DNA from: Halogeometricum pallidum JCM 14848
GTDB taxonomy: Archaea; Halobacteriota; Halobacteria; Halobacteriales; Haloferacaceae
Assembly: GCF_000337095.1 (NCBI RefSeq)
Contig: NZ_AOIV01000021.1
Location: 53,878-117,877, forward strand
DNA length: 64,000 nt
Reading direction: 5' to 3'
The notes beneath the pieces were generated by a model. That model saw only the letters and a program-made list of their open reading frames with translations. It made no database searches and was not told where the DNA came from. Of the stretch, positions 1 to 9,018 are shown in pieces. The position numbers were made by a program, and so were the translations under genes. Each line of letters starts with the position of its first letter. The stretch's first letter is position 1.

Positions 1-93
1 CCACAGGACGGGAGCGGTCGTGACACCGCCACAGTCCACCGGGAGACGAGCGAGACATCCTCGCAGATGACGCTCTCGGCGTATTCGGACTGA
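1..93 (+). CDS. tnpB: C-terminal end of an IS1341-type TnpB (cut by window edge)
   Basis: The first 30 codons, in frame 1, read as the tail of a TnpB RNA-guided nuclease. The string PQDGSGRDTATV matches the tail of the complete TnpB at 20932-22257, which has PQDGSRSDTATT at the same place, and both end with a SQMTL-type segment. Only the non-catalytic tail is visible, so intactness of the RuvC domain cannot be judged. The stop codon is followed by a hairpin end as in the other elements of this window. Assignment rests on similarity to the in-window copy. Confidence 0.8.
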   Translation, partial: PQDGSGRDTATVHRETSETSSQMTLSAYSD

Positions 94-116
94 AACCTGC
101 CTAACGGATTCCCACC

Positions 117-156
117 GTGTGGGAAGCCCCGCCGTTCACGGCGGGACGGATGTCAC
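117..156 (+). repeat. IS200/IS605-type right-end hairpin
   Basis: A perfect stem CCCGCCG-ttca-CGGCGGG (128-145) is followed by GGATGTCAC. The complete element ending near 22310 has the same layout: GTGTGGGAAGCC, then a hairpin, then GGATGTCAC. In this family the hairpin is the transposase-recognised right end, and the same region usually forms the 3' part of the TnpB guide RNA. The latter is family knowledge, not visible here. Confidence 0.75.
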
Positions 157-212
157 TCGTCTGTCGTGTGTAGTCGTAGATGAGAATATTAGTTGTTCGG
201 GTCTCGTGCGGC

Positions 213-1628
213 TCAGCGTCGTCGCTGTCCCGCGTCGAGCACCGCGTTCAGTCGCGTACTCGGGGCGACCTCGTAGGCTCGGACGTTCGGGATGACGTCG
301 ATCGACTTACGGAACGACTCGAAGTCCACCAAGCGGTCGTACGCGCGGAGCGTGTCGTCGGTCGACTCGGACTCGAACAGCGCGCTCGGCGCGAGAAACA
401 CCGTCACGCGCCCGCCGTTCTCGACCAGTTGCTTCACCGCTTCGCGCGTCTCTTGGGGGTGGGTGTCGTCCGTGCAGAGCACCGACCAGCCGCGGAGCTT
501 CTCGACGACCGCCTTCCGTCGGATAGTCTCGAACAGCGGTTTGGATTCGAGGCGGAGCACGTAGCTCTCCGGCGTCTGGAAGTACGGGCGGAGCGTTTGC
601 GCGAACGCGTCGGTGCGGGCAGCGAGCAGTCCCGCGGTCCGCTGCGCCGTCTCGGGGCCGACGGTGGTCAGCGACTCGGAGGCGACGCTGCCTGCGGGTT
701 TCGAGAGCCCTGCGAGGGTGCGCCGACAGTCGCGATACTGCAGCGTTGAGTCTGCATAGTCGAGGTCCGTCCGGAGACCGTCGTCGTCGATGACGGTGAG
801 GCCGACGGGGTCGTTCGCCTCCTCGACCTGCGTCAGGACGCCGAGGAGGGCTTCCCGGAGGTAGTCGGCTTTCGTTCGCCCTTGTGGGCCCTCCCACATA
901 CAGGCGCGGTTGTCGACGAACAGACGGGTCTGCTGTATCGTCTCGTTCTCGAACTCGCGGACGTACGGCTCGCGGAACCGCGCCGTCGCGTTCCAGTCGA
1001 TACGGCTCACCGAGTCGCCGGGGACGTACCGCCGGATGTCGATGAAGTTCGTTCCCGTCCCGCTCTGACCGCTCGTGTGCTCGCCGTACGTCCCGACGAG
1101 CGGGTCGCCGCCCGCGCCGATGTGGATATCGTCGGGGGAGGGTGCGGTGACGGTGAGTTCGATGGACTCCTCGCGCGCGACGTCCTGCGAGAAGAGGCCG
1201 TCGGCGCTGCGGTACGCACAGGACAGCCGCGGGAGGTCGTACGTCCCCGCGACTGGGACCGTACAGACGACCGTCTCCTCGGTCACCGACCACTGCGGGT
1301 CGATCGCGACGGTCTTCGATTCGCCGTCGACGCCGGCCGGCCACTCGATCTGCACCGCGATTGGGTGAGTCGCGTCCGAACTATCGACCGAGAGGCGGAA
1401 CTCCGTCTCGCGGTTCGGCTGGATACGCCGCCGGTCGGCCGTGATAGCGAGCGCGAGCGAGTCATCGGTCGTCGCGAACTGCCGCCCCGCGCGGAACAGT
1501 GCGACTAGAACCCACGCGCACAGCGTTCCCGCCCCGACGAGCGCGAGCGGTCGTTCGGCGGCCGCGCCGACGACGAGGAGCGTCGCGGCGACCGCGGCGA
1601 CGCCGTAGCCCCGTCGCGTCAGTCTCAT
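213..1628 (-). CDS. DUF58 domain protein
   Basis: A 471-residue protein beginning MRLTRRGYG with two hydrophobic segments in the first 45 residues, then an extracytoplasmic-looking beta-rich region. The DUF58 core motif follows (FIDIRRYVPGDSVSRIDWNATAR, around residues 210-235), and a VWA-like C-terminal half contains RLFVDNR. DUF58 proteins usually sit with MoxR ATPases, transglutaminase-like and DUF4129 proteins in membrane-associated systems of unknown function. The divergent neighbour is DUF4129. The ATG at 1628 is preferred over longer in-frame extensions because they run into the neighbouring gene and lack any signal. The upstream MoxR partner is not in the window; a transposon end lies just downstream. 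Confidence 0.9.
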   Translation of the reverse strand: MRLTRRGYGVAAVAATLLVVGAAAERPLALVGAGTLCAWVLVALFRAGRQFATTDDSLALAITADRRRIQPNRETEFRLSVDSSDATHPIAVQIEWPAGVDGESKTVAIDPQWSVTEETVVCTVPVAGTYDLPRLSCAYRSADGLFSQDVAREESIELTVTAPSPDDIHIGAGGDPLVGTYGEHTSGQSGTGTNFIDIRRYVPGDSVSRIDWNATARFREPYVREFENETIQQTRLFVDNRACMWEGPQGRTKADYLREALLGVLTQVEEANDPVGLTVIDDDGLRTDLDYADSTLQYRDCRRTLAGLSKPAGSVASESLTTVGPETAQRTAGLLAARTDAFAQTLRPYFQTPESYVLRLESKPLFETIRRKAVVEKLRGWSVLCTDDTHPQETREAVKQLVENGGRVTVFLAPSALFESESTDDTLRAYDRLVDFESFRKSIDVIPNVRAYEVAPSTRLNAVLDAGQRRR

Positions 1629-1686
1629 TGAAAGATAATCGTCGGACCGATGTTTGAAGATTCTGGTCGCGCCGACGGAAGGAAAT

Positions 1687-3858
1687 ATGCGTCTCCAGCG
1701 GGTGGTACTCTTTGTGAACGTCTCCGTGGCGCGGTCCGTCTGGACCACTCTCGCCGTTCTCGCCCTCGTGACTGCGGTTGCGGCCGTCCCGCCGGTCGTC
1801 GGTGCGAGCGACGCCGGCAGCGCCGATATCGAACGCGGCGGTACCGACATCCGAGCACAACAGACGACGCCGACCACGGCGACGAACAACACCAGCGTCC
1901 GGCACGCCAACCCCGAGGAGGCGGAGTCCGAGAACACGGAGGACGCGCTCAGAGCGCAACTCACCGCCCGGCTGGCCGACCGGCTCGGAAACAGCAGCGT
2001 ACAGATCAGCGAGGGACAGTACAACCGCGCGAAGGGACTGCTCGGTGAGGAGTACGTCGACACGCTGGGGAAATACGCCGACGTCGCCGACGAGAACGGC
2101 GAGGAGGAGACCGCAGACGACTTCGAGCGGGCGGGCGAGACGCAGCGAAACCTCTCGGACTCACTTGCCGAGTACCGCGAGACCGAGCGGGCCTACCAGG
2201 AAGCCAAATCGGCGGGTAACGAAGGAGAGGCGCGGCGACTCGCCCGCGAACTCGTCCGCATCGGTGAGGATATCGACCGCCAGTCGACCGAACTGGACGA
2301 GACGTACGCGCAGTTGGGTAATCGAACCTCCATCGACTTCAGCGGGGCTCGAGAGCGGATTCGAACCGTCCAGCGGGACACCGCGGCCTCGACCGCGCAG
2401 ATTCGAGACGCCGAACTGAGCGCGACGACGCTCACGGTCGACGCGACGGGAGAGACGGCGTCGTTCGTCGATCCGCTACGGATCGAGGGCCGCCTGCTCG
2501 CGGGGGACGAGTCGCCGGTCGCCGACCGATCAATCACGCTCCGCGTCGGCGAGCGACTGTACACCCTCAAGACCGACGCTGACGGGCGGTTCGAACTCGA
2601 CTACCGCCCGGCCAGCCTCTCGGTCGACGCATCGCAGGTCACCGTCCGGTACCTCCCGCAGACCACCTCGGTGTACATCGGGTCGAACGCGAGCGTTCCC
2701 ATCGCGGTCGAACAGGTCAACGGGAGTGTTGAGTTCGAGTCGGTGCCCGATGAAGTCGGCTTCAACGACTCGGTCGCAGTCACCGGACAGGTCGTCGTCG
2801 ACGACCGTCCCGTCTCGAATCTCCCGGTTAACGCGACGATCGGGCAGCAATCAGTCGGCAATGGCGCGACGGACGCCGACGGCCGCTTCTCGATGAACCG
2901 GACGCTCCCGGTCGACGTCCCCGACGGCGAACAGCGCCTTCGCGTCGCCTCCGGCGCCGACAGCGCCGTCGTCGTCAATGCAACGGAACCGGTCACCGTC
3001 ACCGCGACGCCGACGAACCTCACGCTCACGCTGACGCCCGACGGCGGGACCGTCGTGGCGAGCGGACGGCTTACCGCCGACGGCGCGGGCGTCTCCGACC
3101 GACAGATCGCACTCTCTGTCGACGGTGACGTGGTGACGGAGACGATGACCGGCGACGACGGTCGATATCAGGTACGGTTCGACAGCAGACTACTGCACGA
3201 GGACGCCACCGTCACCGTTCGATTCGACGGGTCGGAGACGAACCTGGAGTCGGCGTCGGCGACCATGACTCGCGGCGGCGGGGCGGGCGGAGCCGGCAAT
3301 CCCGTCTTCGGGGTCGGTTCGGTCGGAAGTGGCGTTCCTGGAATCGGCGGTGTTGGCGGGTCGGACGGCTCGATCGTCGCTCCCGCAACCGGCCAAGACG
3401 GTCCGTCGACGGAGCGCATCGCGTTCGGCGCCGCCGCGGCCGTGCTCATCCTTGCGGCCGGGTGGTACGCCGTCCGGCGGTGGCTGGGTTCGAGCGGATC
3501 CGCATCGGTAAACGAAGCCGAAACGGACGGTACCACTGAGGACGACGACGCCGAGCCCATCCCGTCGCCGGTCGCACTGCTCGCCCAAGGACAGATGCAG
3601 GCGGCGCTCCTCGCAGCCTATCAGTCCGTCCAGCGGGCGCTCGCGCCGTCGCTCGACGAGACGCCGAAGACGCACCGCGAGTTCTTCCGAGCGTGTCAAC
3701 GGACCGGCGCCGTGCCGATGGACGCGCTGCGCGTGCTCAACGACGCGTACGAGCGAGCCGTGTACAGCGACCGGGAGCTCTCGCTCGACGAGGCTCGCAA
3801 CGCCATCATGGCCGCGGAGCAAATCGTCTCCAACCGGGGCGGCGACCGACAGAACTGA
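1687..3858 (+). CDS. Secreted/anchored DUF4129 protein with beta-sandwich repeats
   Basis: A 723-residue protein. The N terminus has a signal-peptide-like segment (SVWTTLAVLALVTAVAAVPP, about residues 14-33). A helical acidic stretch follows to about 250, then several carboxypeptidase-regulatory/Ig-like repeats with the DGRF or DGRY turn motif. A Gly-rich linker and one transmembrane helix come next (IAFGAAAAVLILAAGWYAV, near 580-600), and the C-terminal cytoplasmic DUF4129 domain contains HREFFRACQR. It is divergent from the DUF58 gene with only 58 bases between starts, so the two probably share a regulatory region. The ATG at 1687 is preferred to the TTG at 1654 because it places the signal sequence at the N terminus. 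Confidence 0.85.
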   Translation: MRLQRVVLFVNVSVARSVWTTLAVLALVTAVAAVPPVVGASDAGSADIERGGTDIRAQQTTPTTATNNTSVRHANPEEAESENTEDALRAQLTARLADRLGNSSVQISEGQYNRAKGLLGEEYVDTLGKYADVADENGEEETADDFERAGETQRNLSDSLAEYRETERAYQEAKSAGNEGEARRLARELVRIGEDIDRQSTELDETYAQLGNRTSIDFSGARERIRTVQRDTAASTAQIRDAELSATTLTVDATGETASFVDPLRIEGRLLAGDESPVADRSITLRVGERLYTLKTDADGRFELDYRPASLSVDASQVTVRYLPQTTSVYIGSNASVPIAVEQVNGSVEFESVPDEVGFNDSVAVTGQVVVDDRPVSNLPVNATIGQQSVGNGATDADGRFSMNRTLPVDVPDGEQRLRVASGADSAVVVNATEPVTVTATPTNLTLTLTPDGGTVVASGRLTADGAGVSDRQIALSVDGDVVTETMTGDDGRYQVRFDSRLLHEDATVTVRFDGSETNLESASATMTRGGGAGGAGNPVFGVGSVGSGVPGIGGVGGSDGSIVAPATGQDGPSTERIAFGAAAAVLILAAGWYAVRRWLGSSGSASVNEAETDGTTEDDDAEPIPSPVALLAQGQMQAALLAAYQSVQRALAPSLDETPKTHREFFRACQRTGAVPMDALRVLNDAYERAVYSDRELSLDEARNAIMAAEQIVSNRGGDRQN

Positions 3859-3902
3859 CGGTCGGTCAGGGTTATACCGGGTGGACGAGAACGCGCGGTA
3901 TC

Positions 3903-4670
3903 GTGCGCGAATTCGTCTTCACCGTCGAGTACGAGGCGGGCGCCGACGAGCTGATGGATCTCTTCATCGACCATCCGAGCCTGTCCGCCCGGTCGATGGC
4001 GGTTCACGCGACCGACGAGTCGGTGTGGGGCGTCGAGAAAGTCGTCGGCGCGCCCGACGTCCTCGCTGAATTCGACGACCGCCTGGAACGCGTCACCGAC
4101 GACTCGAACGCGACGGGGATGTGCGGTGCGCCCATCTCCGAGTGGCGATACGAAATTCTCTCGTCGAACGCGGAGTCGCGCAAGGTATTCTCGCTACGCA
4201 GCGAGGGCGACGGCCCGCGGTCGATTCCACTCGTCGCCGCGACGCACGTCGGCGATGGATTGCTCATGCGGACGGAACGTCGCGACGACCAGTTCCGCTG
4301 GCGCATGCTCCTCGAAGGCACCGTCTCGGAGATTCACGAAGAGATTCGAGACACTCTTCGAGACGGCCTCTCTCTCACCGTCGAACGACTCGGAACGCCT
4401 CCGTGTCTGCTCGAGGACGGTCGCGTGCGGCGTACCCTCACGCCCGAACAGAAATCGGCGCTCGAAGCCGCCGTCGAACACGGGTACTACGAGGACCCGC
4501 GGGAACAATCGGTCACCGACATCGCCGCCGAGGTAGGTGTGCCGAGTTCGACGTTCCAGTATCGGCTCAACCGGGCCGAAGCGTGGTTGGCGAAACAGTT
4601 CGCCAGCGATTCGATCGGTGTCGACGTTGCTGCAGACCTCGACCCCGACGATATCGAGTTCATCCAGTGA
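3903..4670 (+). CDS. Bacterio-opsin activator (Bat)-type HTH regulator
   Basis: A 255-residue protein. The C-terminal third (about residues 178-232, LTPEQKSALEAAVEHGYYEDPRE, then SVTDIAAEVGVPSSTFQYRLNRAEAWL) is the HTH_10 domain typical of haloarchaeal Bat-like regulators. The N-terminal part is the usual poorly conserved sensory region. The start is taken at the GTG at 3903 (VREFVFTVEYEA), because upstream in-frame codons fall inside the preceding DUF4129 gene. It is 44 bases after that gene, so cotranscription is possible. Target genes cannot be read from the sequence. Confidence 0.88.
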   Translation: MREFVFTVEYEAGADELMDLFIDHPSLSARSMAVHATDESVWGVEKVVGAPDVLAEFDDRLERVTDDSNATGMCGAPISEWRYEILSSNAESRKVFSLRSEGDGPRSIPLVAATHVGDGLLMRTERRDDQFRWRMLLEGTVSEIHEEIRDTLRDGLSLTVERLGTPPCLLEDGRVRRTLTPEQKSALEAAVEHGYYEDPREQSVTDIAAEVGVPSSTFQYRLNRAEAWLAKQFASDSIGVDVAADLDPDDIEFIQ

Positions 4671-4754
4671 GCTGCCTCCTCTCGGAGGCGACGAGTGGGA
4701 GCTTGGAATATTTCGAAGGAACTCCTAACCCGCTATCGCTCCAAGGGCGTTCGT

Positions 4755-5489
4755 ATGTCGACAGACGCCACCATCGACGTTCGGTTGCTACGCAACGCGA
4801 CACTCCTCCTCACGGTGGACGAGACGACGTTCCTTGTCGATCCGATGTTCGCGTCTCCCGGCGAGAATCCATCCGTACCGAACTCGCCGAACGACCGCCG
4901 AAACCCGCTCGTCCCGATGCCCGACGTCGACCTGTCCTACGACGCCGTCCTCGTCACTCACCGGCACCCAGACCACTTCGACGAGGCGGCGAAGGAAGCA
5001 CTCGACGCGGACGTGCCCCTGTTTTGCCAACCCGCGGAGGCGGACGCCTTCGTCGAGGAGGGGTTCACCGACGTGCGCCCAGTCGACGACGAGGTATCCT
5101 TTGAGGGCATCACCATCCACCGCACGCCCGGCCGCCACGGCCACGGACAGTTAGCCGAGGAGATGGGACCAGTCTCCGGATTCGTCTTCGAGGGGTCGGA
5201 GACGCTGTATCTCGCCGGCGACACGGTCTGGTACGACGCGGTCGAACAAACGCTCGCGGAGTTCGACCCCGACGTCGTCGTTCTCAACGGCGGCGAAGCG
5301 CAGTTCACCGAGGGCAGACCGATCACGATGGGCGTCGAGGACGTCGCCGCCGTCCGCGAGGCGACCGACGCCGCCGTCGCCGTCGTGCACATGGAGGCGA
5401 TCAATCACTGTCTCCTCTCGCGCGAGGAACTGCGGTCGAACACGGAGAACGTTCACGTCCCCGAGGACGGAGAACTGCTCAGTTTCTAA
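4755..5489 (+). CDS. MBL-fold metal-dependent hydrolase (UlaG-like)
   Basis: A 244-residue protein with the metallo-beta-lactamase zinc motif HRHPDH (about residues 73-78), a later GRHGHG, an LAGDTVWY aspartate motif and a C-terminal VVHMEAINHC histidine. This set and the length fit the UlaG-like branch of single-domain MBL hydrolases; the substrate is unknown. The ATG at 4755 starts MSTDATIDVRLLRNATLLL. The gene stands alone, followed within 10 bases by the left part of an IS5-like insertion. Confidence 0.88.
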   Translation: MSTDATIDVRLLRNATLLLTVDETTFLVDPMFASPGENPSVPNSPNDRRNPLVPMPDVDLSYDAVLVTHRHPDHFDEAAKEALDADVPLFCQPAEADAFVEEGFTDVRPVDDEVSFEGITIHRTPGRHGHGQLAEEMGPVSGFVFEGSETLYLAGDTVWYDAVEQTLAEFDPDVVVLNGGEAQFTEGRPITMGVEDVAAVREATDAAVAVVHMEAINHCLLSREELRSNTENVHVPEDGELLSF

Positions 5490-5495
5490 CGGCTC

Positions 5496-6530
5496 GGCTC
5501 TGTTGGAGTCTTCTTGCCTTGTTTTGCCGCCGAGTGACGACAGTCTCAGACGCTCTCACGGCGTTCTTCCGTCAGATTAACCGGGAATTGGACGCCGTCT
5601 GGCGATATGGTATCGCTCAGACGGCTAGCGTGGATGTGTCGAGACCTTGCCAAACACCATGTTGACGATCCGGACGTACCCGCCGCGCCGGATGGCGCGG
5701 ACGGGTACGCCGAGTGGGTGCAGATCGCGTTGATTCTGTACCGCGTCGAATTAGAGAAAAGCCTCCGCGAGACGGAAGACTACCTCAACGAGATGCCCGG
5801 TGTCCTTGCCGTGTTTGGACTCAACGAGGCACCGCACTACAGCTCGTTCTGCCGGTGGGAAAACGAGTATCGAATGCGTGAACTCCGCCGCCTGCTCCGC
5901 GCTTCGGCGGAGCAGGCAGGCTGGAGTGGTGAAGCCGCAATTGACGCGAGTGGCTTCCAGCGTGACCAAACCAGCTACCACTACCGCGACCGCGCCAACT
6001 ACTCGTTCCAATCACTGAAGACGACGATCTTGATCGATGTGAACTCGCTGGCGATCAAGGACGTTCACTACACGACGAAGAAAGCGTGGGACGGCCACAT
6101 CGGAATGCAGGTCTTCCGCCGGAACGCGGAAGACCTGCGGGTGCTGTCTGCTGACGCGAACTACTCGTGGAGCGACCTCCGTGAGGAGTGTCGCTCCGAG
6201 TCAACGCGACCGTTGATCAAACACAGGGAGCAAACACCGTTACAGAAGGCTCACAACGCCCGGATGAACGAGGACTACAACCAACGCTGGATGAGTGAAA
6301 CCGGCTTCTCGCAGTTGAAGGAAGACGACGGCGAGAAGCTGCGCTCCCGGAGCTGGCACGGCCAGTTCCGGGAGCTGACTCGCAAGTGCATCGTGCATAA
6401 TCTGACGCAGGCGGCGAGTTAGGGCTCGCCGCCTGCTCCCCTTCTCCGGACGTATCCGGGAGAGGCATCGCCGTCGTCATCGAAACGACGACCCTAGATA
6501 CCATAGTTTTGACTCATCAGCAAACACTGG
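5496..6530 (+). mobile_element. IS5-family (ISH1-like) insertion sequence, approximate bounds
   Basis: A single transposase gene is flanked by short non-coding margins. On the left, GGCTCTGTTG (5496-5505) is the sort of end seen on haloarchaeal IS5-type elements, and the same ten bases recur at 56192. On the right I cannot find a convincing reverse-complement copy of that end, so the right boundary is a guess. It lies between the MBL gene and a lipoprotein gene and breaks neither. Confidence 0.5.
5607..6422 (+). CDS. IS5-family transposase
   Basis: A 271-residue protein with a DDE-type organisation: AIDASGFQRD near residue 112 (first Asp), LSADANYSW near 180 (second Asp), and a C-terminal TGFSQLKEDDGEKLRSRS region carrying the Glu and the YREK-like segment. 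The N-terminal part (YRVELEKSLRETEDYLNEMPGVLAVFGL) resembles the IS5/ISH1 group of haloarchaea. It has full length for the group and no internal stop, so it looks functional. The start is the ATG at 5607. Confidence 0.88.
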   Translation: MVSLRRLAWMCRDLAKHHVDDPDVPAAPDGADGYAEWVQIALILYRVELEKSLRETEDYLNEMPGVLAVFGLNEAPHYSSFCRWENEYRMRELRRLLRASAEQAGWSGEAAIDASGFQRDQTSYHYRDRANYSFQSLKTTILIDVNSLAIKDVHYTTKKAWDGHIGMQVFRRNAEDLRVLSADANYSWSDLREECRSESTRPLIKHREQTPLQKAHNARMNEDYNQRWMSETGFSQLKEDDGEKLRSRSWHGQFRELTRKCIVHNLTQAAS

Positions 6531-6692
6531 GAGAGGCAGCTACTGCATCTTCTGAGGTCGAAAAGTCGTCTCTAACGCCGTGAAATTGTAGATAATCAAC
6601 CCCACCTCGACGCCGTCTTGCGTTCAACAAGGCAAGTCTTCTTTTTCGAACACGATGTGGAATAAAACGGCCGCTCAGTAGGGCTTGCATAT

Positions 6693-7163
6693 TCAGCACG
6701 GGGAGACCTCATCGCCACTAATACGCTGTGTAGTTTCGGTACTAACGAGATACCGAGATTTAGAGCCGCCGTCAGCCTCGGTTTGATTATTCCCCCACCA
6801 GTAGGGGTGAGAGACGGCCACTTCAAATCCGTCTGCAGTCCGATTGGTGACTTTCGCACTCTTCTCGAAACCAGTATATGAGTTCAATCCCCACTCGTCA
6901 ACGCAGGAGGCATTCTCGAACCGGTTAGTGATATATTCCTCTTCTGCGCCGAGAGCACGTTCCTCGGCCTCCCTCTTCGAGATACCCAGCGTCGATGTCG
7001 TAGGTTGTCTCGATGTAGAACTACGGACTTCCGTCGTAGTCATTTCGGGAGTGTCAGCTGAATCGGTACCGTCCGATGATTCACCTACACAGCCGGTTAT
7101 CCCGAGAACAGCGGTAGCACCAGAAAGTCGGAGAAAGTCCCGTCGGAGGGCGGTCGGAGACAT
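6693..7163 (-). CDS. Tat-exported lipoprotein, unknown function
   Basis: A 156-residue protein whose N terminus (TALRRDFLRLSGATAVLGI, then TGC) is a twin-arginine signal followed by a lipobox Cys near residue 23, the usual way haloarchaeal lipoproteins are exported. The mature part starts with a Ser/Thr-rich linker, then a small domain containing ALGAEEEYITNRFENASCVDEWG. The ATG at 7163 is chosen because it puts the RR motif at residue 7. No family is recognised for the mature domain. Confidence 0.75.
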   Translation of the reverse strand: MSPTALRRDFLRLSGATAVLGITGCVGESSDGTDSADTPEMTTTEVRSSTSRQPTTSTLGISKREAEERALGAEEEYITNRFENASCVDEWGLNSYTGFEKSAKVTNRTADGFEVAVSHPYWWGNNQTEADGGSKSRYLVSTETTQRISGDEVSPC

Positions 7164-7307
7164 GATTTCACCGAACAAACAACACAATAAATACTTTCTG
7201 ACGGTCCAGCCAGAGCTAAACACACGCTCTGAGCAGAGCGACCAGCGACCGCTACGCGACGAAACGAGAGAAAGGGAAGAGAAGAAAGACGGGAGCGAAC
7301 CGACCGC

Positions 7308-8558
7308 TCAGTGGTGGTTGGACTGCTTCACCGCGTCGACGAGGAACAGACCGAACACCATCTGGACGCCGACGACCATCAGCGCGAAGGCGACGACGTT
7401 CTCGGGAGTCAGCGGCAGGTTGCTGAAGCCGGAGGCGGCCCACTGGAACGCCTGTACGCCCATGTAGACGCCACCGAGGGCGAAGAGCGCGACGCCGGCG
7501 AACGCGCCGCGTTCGAGACTGACCGTCTCGCTGAGGAACGTCGTCACCGGGTCCTTCGGCTTTCGGATCGGGTTGCTCGCCACGGAGGCGAACACGCCGA
7601 GGTAGGTGAGATAGACGCCGAGAACGAGGAGTAGAGTGCCGGCGAGAAGCGAGTGCGACCCGAACCGCATCGGGCCGACAGAGGCGTTCACGAACGCGAG
7701 TGTCATCACGACGCCGCCGAACCCGCTCATGGCGAGTCCCGGCGCGGAGAACAGATAGCCCGGCGCGTTCTGGAGCATGAACTTCACGTGCCGCCAGCCG
7801 TCCTGGAAGCTCTCCAGCGTCGCCTCACCCTCTCGCGGGTGGTACGTGATGGGGACCTCGGCGATCGTGAGGTCTCGCGCGCCGGCCTCCATGATCATCT
7901 CCGAGGCGAACTCCATTCCGGTCGTCTTGAGATCGAGCGATTCCAAGGCCTCCCGGGACATCACGCGCATCCCGCTGTGTGCGTCTGAGACGCCGGCGCC
8001 GTAGAAGACGTTGAGGAACTTCGTCAAGAGCGGGTTCCCCACGTGCTGGTGCAGCGGCGGCATCGACCCGGGCAGAATCTCGCCTTCGAGGCGCGAGCCC
8101 ATCGCCATGTCCGCGTCCCCATTGCGGACGAGATCGAACAGTTTCGGGAGCTCCTCGAAGTCGTACGTGCAGTCGGCGTCCCCGATGGCGATGTACTCTC
8201 CGCGCGTCCGGTCGAAGGCGTACTGGTACGCGTAGCCGTATCCTCCTTTATCGGGCGTGACGACGCGTGCACCCATCGCTTCCGCGATTTCGGGCGTCCG
8301 GTCGGTCGAACTGTCGCTGACGACGATTTCGCCCGTAATATCCATCGCGTCGAGCGCGTTGAGGATCATCTCGATACACTTTGCGATCCCCTCTTCTTCG
8401 TTGAGCGTCGGCATGACGACCGACAGCGTCGGCGTCTGCTCGCTATCTTCAGGGACGAGAAGGTCGTCTCGTGGCGCTGATATTTCCTCGTCGAGGACCT
8501 GAACGTCGAGACCACCTCCAGTTGCGGCTTCCGTGTGTGTTAATTTTTCCGTGGACAT
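7308..8558 (-). CDS. Membrane-bound family 2 glycosyltransferase (dolichol-phosphate-sugar synthase-like)
   Basis: A 416-residue protein. The GT-A domain occupies about residues 40-265: TLSVVMPTLNEEEGI at its start, IAIGDADCTYDF carrying the DxD-type acidic motif, and AHSGMRVMSREAL. The C terminus has about four hydrophobic helices. This is the architecture of haloarchaeal enzymes that load sugars on dolichyl phosphate for S-layer glycosylation (AglJ/AglD-type relatives); the sugar is not deducible. The ATG at 8558 (MSTEKLTHTE) is preceded by GGTAGGTAAT. A possible small ORF ends only five bases upstream. Confidence 0.87.
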   Translation of the reverse strand: MSTEKLTHTEAATGGGLDVQVLDEEISAPRDDLLVPEDSEQTPTLSVVMPTLNEEEGIAKCIEMILNALDAMDITGEIVVSDSSTDRTPEIAEAMGARVVTPDKGGYGYAYQYAFDRTRGEYIAIGDADCTYDFEELPKLFDLVRNGDADMAMGSRLEGEILPGSMPPLHQHVGNPLLTKFLNVFYGAGVSDAHSGMRVMSREALESLDLKTTGMEFASEMIMEAGARDLTIAEVPITYHPREGEATLESFQDGWRHVKFMLQNAPGYLFSAPGLAMSGFGGVVMTLAFVNASVGPMRFGSHSLLAGTLLLVLGVYLTYLGVFASVASNPIRKPKDPVTTFLSETVSLERGAFAGVALFALGGVYMGVQAFQWAASGFSNLPLTPENVVAFALMVVGVQMVFGLFLVDAVKQSNHH

Positions 8559-8563
8559 ATTAC

Positions 8564-8975
8564 CTACCCGTACAGCGGTGTTACCCCACTCAGCAAACCC
8601 GCTGTCACTGTCCAAAACATGTACTGAGTCCCACAAATAGGTTTTGGTGCCATATATGATTGCAAATAATTACACATATACTCCGAATTGTCCTTAAGGT
8701 CGCCTATATGACAAATATCGATACATTCCCAAAAGCGTTCAGTGAGCGGATTTCCGGTCGTTATGTCTCTGGTCATGACAAATAGACGATCGCCGGAGAG
8801 TCGAGTCCGATCCGAGACCGAACTTCCGAGCGCGGGCGGATCCGAGATCGTATCGATGACGATACTCCAATGTGAGGACACACGTCGATAGCGGCGGAGT
8901 TCGAGACAGTCCGAACCGCCAGTCACTGCGTCAACGCTCAGTATCACGCACTGACGGTTCGGTTCAGACTGCATG
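8564..8975 (-). CDS. Doubtful small ORF upstream of the glycosyltransferase
   Basis: An open frame of 136 residues (MQSEPNRQCVILSVDAVTGG...) ends five bases before the glycosyltransferase start, which would suit cotranscription. Against it, the last 200 bases are AT-rich and look like a promoter region, and the N-terminal half shows only a vague resemblance to haloarchaeal regulatory proteins. No family is recognised. It may be a decayed gene. Confidence 0.3.
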
Positions 8976-9018
8976 ACCGTCCGGAAGGGATATCTGTGAG
9001 AATATAGACGATAACCCA

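Noticed and set aside
1629-2063. N-terminal extension of the DUF58 protein to 616 residues
   Set aside because: It overlaps the divergent DUF4129 gene and its signal peptide, and the extension is Ser/Arg-rich with no homology feel.
5496-6530. Terminal inverted repeats for the IS5-like element
   Set aside because: The left GGCTCTGTTG motif has no clear inverted partner on the right; only partial similarity near 6510-6530.
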